NCBI GenBank assembly: GCA_029215795.1
Contig: JARDYH010000006.1
Coordinates: forward strand, 23,947,501 to 24,011,500
Length of the DNA stretch: 64,000 nucleotides
Direction of reading: 5' to 3'
Source of the DNA: Anniella stebbinsi
Lineage: Eukaryota; Chordata; Lepidosauria; Squamata; Anniellidae
The stretch's first letter is position 1, and each line of letters starts with the position of its first letter. Below, piece by piece: positions 12,801-22,500 of the stretch. The notes under the pieces were generated by a model. It was not told where the DNA came from, did not search any database, and saw nothing but the letters and a program-made list of their open reading frames with translations. A program made the position numbers and the translations under genes.

Positions 12801-14518
12801 TCCATATTTGAGTTTCCCCTGTGTTATTCCAGAGCGGCATTCCAGTATGGAATCAAGATGTCTGAAGGCCGTAAGACACGTCGTTTCAAGGAGACCAATG
12901 ACAAGGCTGAACTTGATCGGCAGTGGAAAAAGATCAGTGCAGTGAGCATTTTGAGCAAAACAGCTCTCCAGTAATACCGCCTTTATACGTCTGAGGATGG
13001 GGCTTTCCTTAGACCTTTATTCAGACTTTCACAGACACCTTCTAGAGTTGCTTTTAAGATTCAGAGGGGAATGGATCTGAGGGTGGCTGACTTACTCGGT
13101 CACAGGCATACATATACCCTTATTGTCAGCCCTTCTGCACTGTTTACCAGAGTGCTGAATTATCTTTGAGTAATCCCAAATTGTCCTATCATCCAGATCA
13201 TTGTCAGGATTCTAATGCTGAAGAAGCTAGTCAAGGAAGACTTGGCCTTTTCTCACAGTACAGACAGGCTGCTTCTTCCCCTTTCCCATGTGCAATGGGC
13301 TGAATGCTGATCCATCCTGCCAGAAATCAGTTTGGTCTACTTGATTTCTGTGCTGTTTGCATGCTCCTTTGCTGAACGGCAGTGCCATTCCAACCCAGAA
13401 AGTTTTTAATATTTACATGTGCAATACAGTGATTGAACTTTCTCTGCAGATCATCGAAAAAAGGAAGAAGATGGAGGCTGATGGGTTAGTAGAATTTGCT
13501 TTAACTTGAGTAGTCCCTGAAAGCTGTTCCTAGAACCTATTCTCCTCAGTGCACACATCCTTGTTGTGCTATCAATGGAGTTAGCTATTCAGTTGTGGCA
13601 GTCTCATGATTGGGGGTGGGTGGTGCATGTGTGGACTGAGGAATACTATCATCCTATCTTCAATGCTTTTTTGCTCTCAGTTATGCAGTGTTTCACATTC
13701 CTACTGCCAGCTGACCTCCTGAATGTACAACTCCAACTTGTGCAATTGCCCAGAACCCCAACAACAATCAGTTAATAATGGATTCCGATAAAGCTAAATT
13801 AGGGCCTTTTCTTTATCCAATCAGCTCTGGATTGAATATTCAAAATGTTTGTATGTGCATAATTGTATAGTCTAGCTCAGAGGATTTGTTCCTGTTCCAC
13901 CCTTGCTTACAGGTGCAATGCTGGCAATATGTGGGTACTGATGGGGGTTCTGACTCCTGCTGAAATTATCTATTCAAGCTCCAGTATGTTAACCTTGTGA
14001 AGAGGCTGTGGCTCACCTTAGTCCTGTTTGTATGTGGATTCTAGCAGAAGCACTCTCCAGGGACTTAGCCAAAAGGAAACATTTCTGACTTAGCTTTTGC
14101 CACAAGGACTCTTACTGCCTTAAATGTCTTAGGCTACACAGGATCGTGCTGTTAGTAGTATTGCAATTGCATTGATAGTGACATTGCATCCTTGAGATTA
14201 TTCTATGGTTCCCATACATGGCCATATTTTGTTTTAATGCCCTTTTTCAGGTGATACTAAGAATGTGATACCAACTATTGCACACAGTGTGGGTTTTGAA
14301 CATTAGGAGGTGTGTATGCACCCTGAATGTAACACTCCCTGAGGATTTGTGGTTCAAGCCAGAGAGAATTAAATAAAAATTTGTGTCCCGCTGACTTTAA
14401 AGAGATTTTTAGTGTGTTTTACTTCCTGTGGTTTTCATTCTCTAATATGCTCTTCCATATATTCTGCCTCATAAATGTCTGTAATTTCAGGGTTGAAGTG
14501 AAAAGGCCAAAATATTGA
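812..14518 (+). CDS. IK: IK / RED spliceosomal protein, 19 exons, first exon missing
   Basis: Exons: 812-878, 1631-1723, 2417-2476, 3759-3926, 4008-4122, 5210-5280, 5398-5444, 5697-5860, 5975-6083, 7798-7837, 8179-8398, 8801-8819, 9261-9339, 9847-9927, 12035-12092, 12547-12635, 12833-12941, 13450-13484, 14491-14518. They join in phase into 549 codons plus a split serine codon, matching vertebrate RED (about 557 residues), so only about six N-terminal codons lie before the window. Recognisable blocks are EPFSNPLAPDG, SYYAKLRQQEIERERELAEK, RNVYRMLFKSKAYERNELF, a long Arg-Glu/Asp repeat (8229-8348), WDFDTQEEYSEYMNNKEALP and the terminal VEVKRPKY. RED is a nuclear spliceosome B-complex protein that pairs with SMU1 and also acts in mitosis (family knowledge). 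All introns are GT-AG except 9340-9846, which is AT-AC. The 8801-8819 exon is only 19 bp. Identification is very secure; exon ends are eye-called. Confidence 0.96.
2030..2175 (+). repeat. MIR-like SINE fragment
   Basis: The order of words (ATTATCTCA, CAATTCTGAAAGGCAAGGA, GATGAGGGGCTGAAGTTTGG, AAGCCACTTAGAATATGAG) follows the conserved MIR core found across amniotes. It is degenerate and lies in an IK intron. Confidence 0.6.
2591..2627. repeat. Perfect 15-bp inverted repeat
   Basis: CCAAATAACCAAAGT (2591-2605) is mirrored exactly by ACTTTGGTTATTTGG (2613-2627) around a 7-nt loop. It lies in an IK intron and could be a remnant MITE end. Confidence 0.7.
3285..3565. repeat. Palindromic MITE (AAGCCATGG family)
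   Basis: An AT-rich inverted-repeat element carries many opposed copies of words such as AACCCTCGCATAA and its complement, and CATCCAAACCCAGG opposed by TTCGGATGATATG. It shares the words GATCAAACAG, CATCCAAACC and ACAAGCCATG with the segments at 53.35-53.95 kb. No transposase is present. Class and exact ends are uncertain. Confidence 0.55.
4801..4905 (-). repeat. Interspersed repeat, LINE/SINE 3' end
   Basis: The sequence begins AGAACATAAGAG and continues with ACCAAGGGTCTACTGAGTCCAG and CAGTGGCCAACCAGCTGCC, a very common squamate repeat end. The same unit occurs in the opposite orientation near 25380-25475. Probably a CR1-group LINE 3' end; family not certain. Confidence 0.6.
6142..6879. 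mobile_element. hAT-like non-autonomous transposon with 8-bp TSD
   Basis: This 738-bp insertion in an IK intron has inverted ends (TAGGGGTGCGCAC versus complement TAGGGATGTGCAG). It is flanked by CTAAACGC (6134-6141) and CTAAACAC (6880-6887), an 8-bp target-site duplication with one mismatch, as expected for the hAT superfamily. A perfect 53-bp inverted repeat sits inside (arms 6459-6511 and 6531-6583). Outer opposed segments repeat the word ATTGGGGGAAAG. No transposase is present. Confidence 0.75.
6956..7482. mobile_element. MITE with GGCTGAGTTCAGACAACAC ends
   Basis: The ends are inverted: GGCTGAGTTCAGACAACAC at the left and the complement GGCTCAGTTCAGACAAC at the right. The interior is rich in opposed CTCCAC/GTGGAG and CAACGGT/ACCGTTG words. 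It resembles the copies at 46.2 kb and 58.3 kb, so this is a repeated non-autonomous family. The target duplication is not clear. It lies in the same IK intron as the element just upstream. Confidence 0.65.
9340..9846 (+). other. IK: U12-type AT-AC intron of IK
   Basis: The exon ending at 9339 (GGAGCAGAATC) is followed directly by ATATCCTTT, the canonical U12 AT-AC donor. The intron ends with AC at 9845-9846, and TTCCTTAAC at 9829-9837 matches the U12 branch-point consensus about 10 nt upstream of the acceptor. No GT-AG alternative preserves the reading frame of the conserved residues (EGAES then LKKPEDKKQLGDFFG). Confidence 0.93.
10364..10486. repeat. Short hAT-like MITE (GGGGTAGGGAACCTGTGG)
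   Basis: The left end GGGGTAGGGAACCTGTGG is mirrored by the right end CCATAGGTTCCCCACC. The internal text (GATGTTGGACTACAACATCCATC) is the common squamate MITE of this type. It lies in the IK intron between 9928 and 12034; the rest of that intron shows only unique-looking sequence plus the repeat at 10.95-11.3 kb. Confidence 0.6.
10945..11306 (+). repeat. CR1 LINE 3' end and neighbouring repeat
   Basis: The segment ends with GGGGGTTGGACTCAATGGCC, then CCCTTCCAACTCTACTCTATG and the tandem ATTCTATG octamers that mark CR1 3' termini. The part at 10945-11020 (TTATTTATTTATTACATTTT then ACTGCCTGATAGC) is a separate common squamate repeat end. Two pieces are probably juxtaposed. Confidence 0.6.
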
Positions 14519-14825
14519 AGCCTCCATTAACTTCTGATCCCTTCAGCTGCATTCCGGAAGCTCAGCTATACTGGAGATGAGACTTTGGAAGTGATTTTAG
14601 TCTTCTCCTGCTCTGAAGCAAAGCCACCGTGCTCTTTGTTTTCAGCATCATGCAGGGCCGTGAGCACAAAGGACAGTTCTTGATTCTGCTGAAGAGCTTT
14701 AGTGGCTCTTTCCCTTGTCTTGTATTGCCTGTATCAGTGCACGTTTCCTGGGAACCTGCACTTTAGGTTTTGTGGCTTGTAATCTTTGTACATGTAATAA
14801 AATCTGCAGTAAAGTTTATGTCCAA
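14519..14825 (+). terminator. IK: IK 3' UTR and poly(A) signal
   Basis: A short 3' UTR follows the TGA stop. AATAAA lies at 14796-14801, with a T/GT-rich stretch about 25-40 nt downstream, as expected for a cleavage site near 14815-14825. Confidence 0.85.
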
Positions 14826-14962
14826 TTGTTTTTTGTATTTTTTTTTTGTAAATAGCAATGCACAGACTACCTTTGAGTTGTTTCTTTATTCTGTTGAAAA
14901 CATCAGGGAAGATCTCGTTTAAAATTTGATGCTAATTAAGTATATCTTGCAATTTGTTTAGT

Positions 14963-15402
14963 GCAGGGTTACAAAAAACGTGGGCTCCCAAACCCTGTCT
15001 GGTGGCTCCCAAGACCACCAACATCTGTAGTGGCTGAAAAAAGAAAAAGAAAAAACATTCTAGAAATGGGCTCTGTAGCTCCTACTATAGAAGCTTCATT
15101 CCTAGAGCATCCTAGGAAGCAGAGCTAGGTTCCTGCCTTCCTAGGATGCTCTGGGGATGTTCTAGGAACAAGGCTTCTGTGGCAAGAGCCATGGCATCTA
15201 TTCCTAGTAATTCCCCCCTTTCTTTTTGATGGCAGAAGGAAGAGTTAAAGCTTTGACTGGGTAGGTTTGTTGCATGTGGGAGAAAATGACTGCATGTTAT
15301 TAGAACGTATACAGGATAAGCAAAGTGTGAGTGAATTGTATGTAAATGTGTGTGTGCATGTGCACATGCAGCCCTTGAGTCTTCAAAGGTTGTGCACCCC
15401 TA
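14963..15402. repeat. Probable MITE 3' of IK
   Basis: The left end (GTGCAGGGTTACAA) is loosely complementary to the right end (GGTTGTGCACCCC). The interior contains opposed copies of CCTAGAGCATCCTAGGAAG and CTTCCTAGGATGCTCTGG. This fits a decayed inverted-repeat element. The remaining bases between the IK poly(A) site and 15466 show nothing recognisable. Confidence 0.45.
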
Positions 15403-15466
15403 TTTCATGAACGTGTAAACTCCTTTTTAGGGTGAAACCCTTCTGCACCAAGCAGCTGACAATTGA

Positions 15467-15484
15467 GGAAAATTATTATTATTA

Positions 15485-15531
<47 letters not shown>

Positions 15532-16330
15532 AACCCGCCTCTCCCTCCGGATCGAGGCGGGGAACAACAACAAATATAAAACAAAAAACACAAAATAGTT
15601 GAAATATTAAAAACAAATAAAAACCAATACATCATTAAAAACATCTTAAAATTCAACCGGATAGGCCTGCCGGAAGAGAGCAGTCTTCATGACTCTCTTA
15701 AATTCATGAAGACTGCTAATTTGTCTAATCTCCTCCGGCAGACCATTCCACAGTCTGGGAGCGGTAGAAGAGAAGGTCCTCTGGGTAATACTTGTCAGCC
15801 TAGTTCTGGCTGATTTGAGTAAGTTCTTCCCAGAGGACCTGAGTGTGCGGGGCAGATTATACGGGAGAAGGTGATCTCGCAGGTAATGTGGACCCAAACC
15901 ATGTAGGGATTTAAAGGTAATAACCAACACTTTGTACTTCACCCGGAAACTGATTGGAAGCCAGTGAAGAGATTTTAAAACTGGTGTAATGTGGTCACCC
16001 CTAGATGTACCGGAGACCAACCTGGCTGCCATATTTTGAACTAGTTGAAGTTTCCGGACTAGGCACAGAGGTAGCCCTATGTACAGCGCATTGCAGACAT
16101 CAAGCCTCGAAGTTACCAGCGTATGCACTACCGTCTTTAGGTCTTCCAACTCTAGGAAGGGGCGCAGCTGTCATATCAGCCGAAGCTGATAGTAGGCACT
16201 CCTGGCCGTTGCATCTATCTGGGCTGTCATTTGGAGCGACAGATCCAGGAGTACCCCCAAGCTGCGAACACAGTCTTTCAGGGGGGGTGTAACCCCATCC
16301 AGAACTGGTTGACACACCTCCAAACCCAGG
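15467..16330 (-). mobile_element. L2-like LINE 3' end, antisense
   Basis: Read on the minus strand from about 16149 to 15650 there is a 167-codon open frame with words typical of the C-terminal part of L2/CR1-group reverse transcriptase proteins ([64 protein letters not shown]). The 3' UTR (CCCGCCTCTCCCTCCGG on the plus strand) ends in an ATT microsatellite at 15467-15530. The element is 5'-truncated. A related copy occurs at 61.43-62.16 kb. Confidence 0.8.
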
Positions 16331-17546
16331 TTAGGTATCAGACAACAAACAGCATTAAACTATTCGTCAAAGGAAAAAGAACAATAAAAAATTCACGAAT
16401 GATGAGGGGGCTGTATGCACTTCTCAGTGAAGGGAGTTCAAAAGGTGTGGGGCCATCCGTGACACTTGTCAATCTGATCATTTTTAATAGTGGATAGAGC
16501 AAAACCTGGGCACATGCAGGTTTATATGGGTGCAAGTGTGTCCTCCATGTAGCATGAGATTATTAAGAACTTTTTTCCAGCAAAGTCACTCTATATACCA
16601 GGGACCTAATCTGGCCTTCTAGGGTTCCTCATAGTCCAAGAGCCCATTTCAAAATACTTAATGACATAAGGAACAAAAGTTATGACTATCTGGATGTCTT
16701 ACAAAGTTGTGGCATCTCTAAAACTGCCAGACTTATGTACAACTGTTGGAGCTTTTAAGGGGTGGCAGTCTCCCAAACCCCTTTTAGGGGCCAATAATTA
16801 AGTCATAACATACATGGATGAAAGCAGCATCTGTTGGGGAAATGATGTATATAATGCCAGACTGTCCAAAGTTTGTTGAGGCATACCCAAAAAGGGGTCT
16901 GCAAGGAGCCCTTATTGCTATTGTAGGCCGTGGTTCATGAAACCAAACATTGCCCAATGACACCATCTGTGTAGCCAGCTATTCACTTTCAATATCCTTT
17001 CCTTACCAATGCCCACAGGAAGAACTAATTGAAACGCCACTTGTACTCACAATTCCTTCACTTTCCTACCCAGAGCTTCATAATCTTTGGAGAGCCATTC
17101 AGTTTTTCTTTGCCTGTATCATTTGTTCCCACATGGATCAGCAGGAGAAGATAGCAGTTAGATGGCTTTGTGATCATTGGTAGCCTCTTCATCACATCTA
17201 GAATACATGCTGCAGGAAGGCAACAAACTTCCCAAGATTATATGCCTAGTGTGCACCCCACTGCTGCTTTCCTCACACCAGGAAGTCACCGACCACCGCC
17301 ACATGCCTGCGCCCCCTTAGTTATATTTATAAATTCCACATGGCCTCTGGTGCCTTCCTCAGTATTCTGTGGAGTGCAGGGTGGTCTCCCATCCTCAGGT
17401 GGTCCAGGGTCATCAACCATGGGAAGAGCCTGCTGAATGTTGTGCAGTTGCAATGGCACAGAATGTCTCCTAATTCTCCTGTGTGTCATGTTGTTCTACT
17501 CCGCTGTCTCTTGCTTTTTGTCTAGTCCTGTTCCTTGGAAGCCCCC
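16331..17546. other. Intergenic stretch, unclassified repeat-like sequence
   Basis: No gene is recognised. Short open frames here are not conserved. Part of it (around 17000-17540, including CACATGGATCAGCAGGAGAA) reads like an old interspersed repeat. That repeat seems to resume after 18525, so the gypsy remnant probably inserted into it. Confidence 0.35.
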
Positions 17547-17644
17547 TGTAGTGTTTGTGATAGGCCCATTCTTTGAGCCAGGCCAGGATTTATGAATGAC
17601 TTGCAATTAAGCACAGATAATCCATTCTAGGTTTTGTAGCAGGC

Positions 17645-18118
17645 ATGTGGTCAAAAGATATTCCACTCAAGGATGCACATCTGCGCCAACATGATAATAA
17701 GGCAAAACTTGCAATGAAACAGTACACTGATCAGCGTCGGCGAGCCAGACTAGTACCATTCAAAGTGGGGGACATGGTGCTTGTTAAGAATTTCCAACCT
17801 CGAAACAAACTTTCAATACCTTTCTGTCCTGCACCATATCAAATCACAATGATAAATGGCACGATTGTTACTGCACAGAGGGGTACCCATAAAATCACAA
17901 GGAATGTTTCACACATTAAACCACTTCACAACACCCCTCAGACTCAAAGACCTGACTGTGATGATGATCAGTTCACACAGAGTGAACATCCCATCCCATC
18001 CACCACTCCTGCAGCACCAGATCCAGCAACTCTTGGTGTTTCAGATTTGAACTTGCAACATTACCCAACAAGGACCAGCCGCCGTGCTCCAAGCTATTTG
18101 CAAGACTATATTACATGA
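17645..18118 (+). pseudogene. gypsy integrase C-terminal remnant, 157 open codons
   Basis: The translation begins where the partial LTR ends and has words of the integrase C-terminal region of vertebrate gypsy elements: RARLVPFKVGDMVLVKNF, FCPAPYQITMINGTIVTAQR, ITRNVSHIKPL, then a Ser/Thr/Pro-rich tail and a final Arg-rich motif before the stop. Catalytic integrase, RT and protease parts are absent, so it is a fragment. It remains open for 157 codons. The initial ATG is probably accidental because it sits at the deletion junction. Confidence 0.7.
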
Positions 18119-18298
18119 AAAACTGTTTTGTGAACTATTGAGCTAATTGTTCTTGTTTACCTAATTTGATTTGCATGTGCATTTTTAATATGTGCATTAG
18201 TTGTATATTTTCCTTATACAGTTGCAGTTTTGTTGTTGTTCAGATACTCTAACGTTATACCTATGTTGCTGTTTTTCATATTTGAAGGAAAGGAGGGA

Positions 18299-18525
18299 TG
18301 TAGTGTTTGTGATAGGCCCATTCTTTGAGCCAGGCCAGGATTTATGAATGACCTGCAATTAAGCACAGATAATCCATTCCAGGTTTTGTAGCAGGCGGGC
18401 AATGCAAAGGCTAGTCTGCCTGTAGCTGCCTGCAAAAAAGGAGCACTACAATAAATATCTACCACCTAAGTTTTGTGTGGAGCCAGATTCCTACTTCCAA
18501 GGGTCCCAGGTCTGTGGACACAACA
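18299..18525 (+). repeat. gypsy 3' LTR
   Basis: A 227-bp repeat bounded by TG and CA. Its first part matches the truncated copy at 17547-17646 with about two differences. It is preceded by a polypurine tract and contains AATAAA. Confidence 0.75.
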
Positions 18526-18779
18526 CCCCCCCACCCTTTCTGTTCTTCTAGGAGGTCCTCCTCTCTCTTATCTGCAAACCATTCACTTTCTGATAAGTTG
18601 AACAATCTAGAGGCAGAGCTACACTGCAGGATTGTTGTAGCCAACCACACTTTCTGCCCCAGCGACACTTCTATAGCGTGTAATATTATTTTACATATGT
18701 ATTTTCTCCATTTATACCCGGTCTTTCCATAAAACATGCCCAGGGAACTTGATAGGCTGTTCTGAGCTACTTTCTTTCG

Positions 18780-19500
18780 TGCAGAGCGGCCGTCTCCTCA
18801 CCCCAGGGGGATAACAACGACTTATATTTTCCTTGGCAGGACAATTTAAAACGCTTTTTAAAAACTGAAACTCAGCCAAGTCACTGGCAGAGCAATCCCT
18901 ACGTAGGTTCGGGGAGGACTCGAGTGTCGCATCTCCCTCCAGGGCAGGCGAGGGCTGCTCCTTTTGTAGCTATATTTTTTTCGCTCGCGGTCGGGGAGGT
19001 CGTGGTCGGATGGGGCCAATCTGGGAGGGACGTCTCGGGGCCTTATGCCGTCGGCGGGAATACCCCCAGGAGGTAGCCTTCCCCAAACAAGATGGCAAGT
19101 TTATTTATTCAAGCATTTCTACGCTGCCCTTCAAATACAACAACAACACGCCCTTTCACATCACTGTGTCGGACCACGAATCCTGGGTTTGTGGACACTG
19201 CGTAAAGCTCTTGATTTTTTCCCATAGCATCCCTTGTCACTACCCAGGAAAAAATGGCGTCAAAAGAAACTTTAGAAATTTCCCGCATTTTAACAACGGA
19301 AATACCGTTCTAGCATCATATCTCTGGGCCTCGGTGGGTTGGCCGCCTCCCTTCTCCTCCCGTTTCCCACCCCAGCGGAGGCGCCACCCACTTTTAGTGC
19401 CTTCGCCGGGCGGCGCGCGTCCCTGAAGATGGCGGCGCCGGAGCAGGTAAGCGCTCCCGAGCGTCTCCCAGCAGCAAACACATGGAAGCCCCTTCGCAAG
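18780..19500 (+). promoter_or_regulatory. WDR55: CpG-rich promoter region of WDR55
   Basis: The sequence becomes GC- and CpG-rich here (for example CTCGCGGTCGGGGAGG near 18984 and GCCGGGCGGCGCGCGT just before the start codon) and returns to AT-rich after about 19650. No TATA box is obvious near the start codon, which fits a CpG-island housekeeping promoter. The transcription start cannot be placed exactly. Confidence 0.65.
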
Positions 19501-22500
19501 GGGAGGCCCCGTTCCCCATAGCGGCTAAGAGGCCGACTTCCCGGGGCTTATTATTATCTCCTCCTGCCTTCTCAGGTTCGCCCTAGAAGAGAAGGGACCG
19601 GAGGGACGGCGCTTGTGGGAGGCTTGTAACGTAGGAATGCAGCGGAGGGGGTTTCCTGCTGCCTGCGTGGCTGGCTCACGCATGTTTCGGGAGTGTAATT
19701 TACAAAGCAACTTTTGAATTCACGCACTTCCTAAGACACGAACCCAGGAAAAGGCGCACCGCAGCCTTCCACTATTTGGTGGCTTTCATAGGTGCCAGAG
19801 TACAACTCCCTCCGCCTCCCAGGCAGCGAGACTCTGTCAACCTCCCACGTCCAGCGCTCACATACAGCACGTAGATTCCCCCCCCCCCACACACACACAC
19901 ACTTAACATCTCTCATGCTGAAGAATTTAAAAAACAAAGTGGGGGATGTTAAGATTGGCGACGGGCCTCTTTGCTGGACGTTGCACATGAACAGCATGTC
20001 TGTGTTAGCTGAAGTCAGAATTTGTGTGTTCTTAAAGAACAGTAGAGAACAAGCAGTGAAACATTGATAGATAGGAGTGGAGAGATAAACTCATCTAGAC
20101 TTCTTGAAGACTTCTTACTAACTGCCATTAGTAGGGTGACCATATTTTGGAAACCAAAAAGGAGGGGGCATCCCCACCAACATGTTCACCCTTAGGGGGC
20201 GTGTCCAGCACCTGAACATAGCCTTGGTCACATGTCTTATTTTGCAGCACACAATTAAGACAAATCTGTTCTACGTAACATCTTAATGTTAACGTTATTG
20301 AAAATAACAAGTGAGACATCCAGTGTATCTGAAATTAACTTCATTCACTCCTACTTTTGTAGCTTTTGCTGTACTTTGTTGTTATACTCTGTGTGATACA
20401 TTTCCCCTTCCCTCAAATATCTTTTCTGATTGTATCCTCACTCCCCTGCAAGCTCCTGCTTAGCAGAGTTTGCTGCTGGCTGGCTTTTTTATTTTTAAAT
20501 TCCAATTTTTTTTAACCTTGTGTATGATTGTCACACGTTTCTCTACTCTAACAATAGGGTGGGTGATGCGGGCGGCAGATATTACTTCGCCCATTCACCC
20601 TTCTCAATTATATACATTAGCTTCTCAAAGCTTGTGTGTTGGCACCACTTCACACATCCAGACTTTGAACTCCTGTCTACTTCCTGCACAAACACACAAC
20701 TCTGAGACCCGCTTTCTAATGACCTGTGTTGCATGCCAGCACCTTGGGGCTAAGTTACAATAGGTGTCTCTGGGTTGTCTGTGTAGCCTCTGTTCTCTCT
20801 CTCTCAAAGTCATGGCAGCTAAACCAAAGGCTCCAGCCTCAAGCAGTCAATCTCCCTAAGCAAAATTCTCCCTACAGTCCAGTTGGGCTGGGCACTTGTA
20901 ACCTGTGGCCGGGGGGAAGGGTGCCAGCTTATTGCTTGGTCATGTCTGGTCACTGTTACTTTAAAAACCACCTCCACTGCCAGCTGCCTCTGCCTGCACC
21001 AACACTGGACTCTGAGACGCTCTTAAAAGGCTCTGTGTGGCACACCAGCCTCTCAGGGCTCAGCTACAGCCATCTCCGAGTTGTGTCTTCAGTCTAACTC
21101 TGTCTCTAAGAGATATGCCAGCCAGCCAAAGCTGCAAATCTGCTTTTCTCTGACACGCACTTCAAACTTTCTGCATTTCCTGCCAGCAGTGCAGACAGAC
21201 CCTAGCTCACAAGTGAACAAAGGGAAGTGAAGGGAAGTGGAAGGGAAGGGGTAATGAAGCAAAGCGACGACACGCCAGGTTGCAACATCTGCAGCAACAG
21301 GGCATCCACAAAGATGAGAGCCTCTCTCGACTGGCACTTCACCGTTGGTAATGACCCTTCATCACCCATTATGTGGAACTCTGAGAAAAAGGCCTCTGGC
21401 ACATTCTGTTTTGCCCTATGGGCTGCTTTGACTGACCTCTCTTTCCCACATTTTGATCTGTGAACACCTCGCCTCTGCTGAGCTCCAGGTGCCTGACTGC
21501 CCACCAAATCTGCAACAGGAAAGGTGCCGTGTTTGCCCAGCACTTCTTGGCTAAAAACTTGAGATCCCCTTGATGCCAAGGGCTGAAACTGCTCAAGGTG
21601 CAAGACCCCAAAGAGGAGGTTTGACAATTGGAGTTTGAAGGGTATGGCTCCAGTGTTGTTGTTTTTTTAAAAAAATTAAAACCTCAAATTAAAAAAAAAT
21701 CCTAAAAACCAACAGATGAACAGATCTGCTCCAAACTTGGCATGGCCAAAGGTCTATGTAAGATCTATTATGGTGCCAACTTTCATCTCTTTATCTTTAA
21801 AAATGATGCTTTTAAAAATAATTTTAAAACCTCAGATTTTAAAAAATCCTAAAAATCAATGGCTGAACAGATCTGCTTCAAACTTGGCATGGATAAAGCC
21901 CTACCTAAGAGCTATCATGGTGCCACATTTCATCTCTTCATCTTTAAAAATGGCTTAGCTGTAAGCATTTTTGTTAATTCCCGTTGACTATAAAGTAGAG
22001 CTGCCCTTTGGGTGGGGGGAGGATGGGGAAAAAACGTTTTTTTCTTCAAACTTCATAATCCTCCCCCCTGTTCCTGGATTTGTTACCAAAAATCCTGACA
22101 TGTCCTGGTTTTTCGTGACTTATGGTCACCCTAGAACCAGGAAGCAAGCCTGAGACTTGCATTATAGGACACACCTAGAATCTTCAGTTAAAGAAATACT
22201 AACAAGTCAAAATAAAGAACATAGTACAAACATGTCTCTAACTGATTAACTATCTGATTCTCTGCTGCACTCCTCAGTTACGACAGGCTGAGTTTCTTGC
22301 ACACTCAATGTTGATCACATCTAACAGTATGGACCAACCAAGCCCAGAGTGCTTGGGTGCTTACAGACGAAGCATCATTGCTCTGGCTTATTCATGACAT
22401 TTTATGGTGGATTCAGATCCACCTCTTGTAATCCTTCCGTATTTTCCCACCTCTTTTCTGTCTTTTCTCTTACTGCAGAAAGTCTGTTAAGGAGAAAAAG

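Larger units (their letters stand above)
17547..18525 (+). mobile_element. Ty3/gypsy remnant: partial LTR, pol fragment, 3' LTR
   Basis: The first 100 bp of an LTR (17547-17646, starting TGTAGTGTTTGTGATAGGCC) recur almost exactly at the start of a full 3' LTR (18299-18525, TG...CA, with AATAAA near 18450). A polypurine tract (GAAGGAAAGGAGGGA) ends just before 18299. CCCCC flanks both sides (17542-17546 and 18526-18530), a 5-bp target duplication as expected for gypsy elements. Most of the interior is deleted; only a pol 3' segment remains. The family assignment comes from that segment. Confidence 0.8.

Noticed and set aside
19010..19426. A 138-codon plus-strand frame upstream of the WDR55 ATG
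   Set aside because: It ends just before the WDR55 start, has no recognised domain and lies in GC-rich promoter sequence.
21202..21627. A 141-codon minus-strand frame inside the 2-kb transposon
   Set aside because: No transposase motif was found. A weak zinc-finger-like CNIC text on the other strand is too short to support a call.
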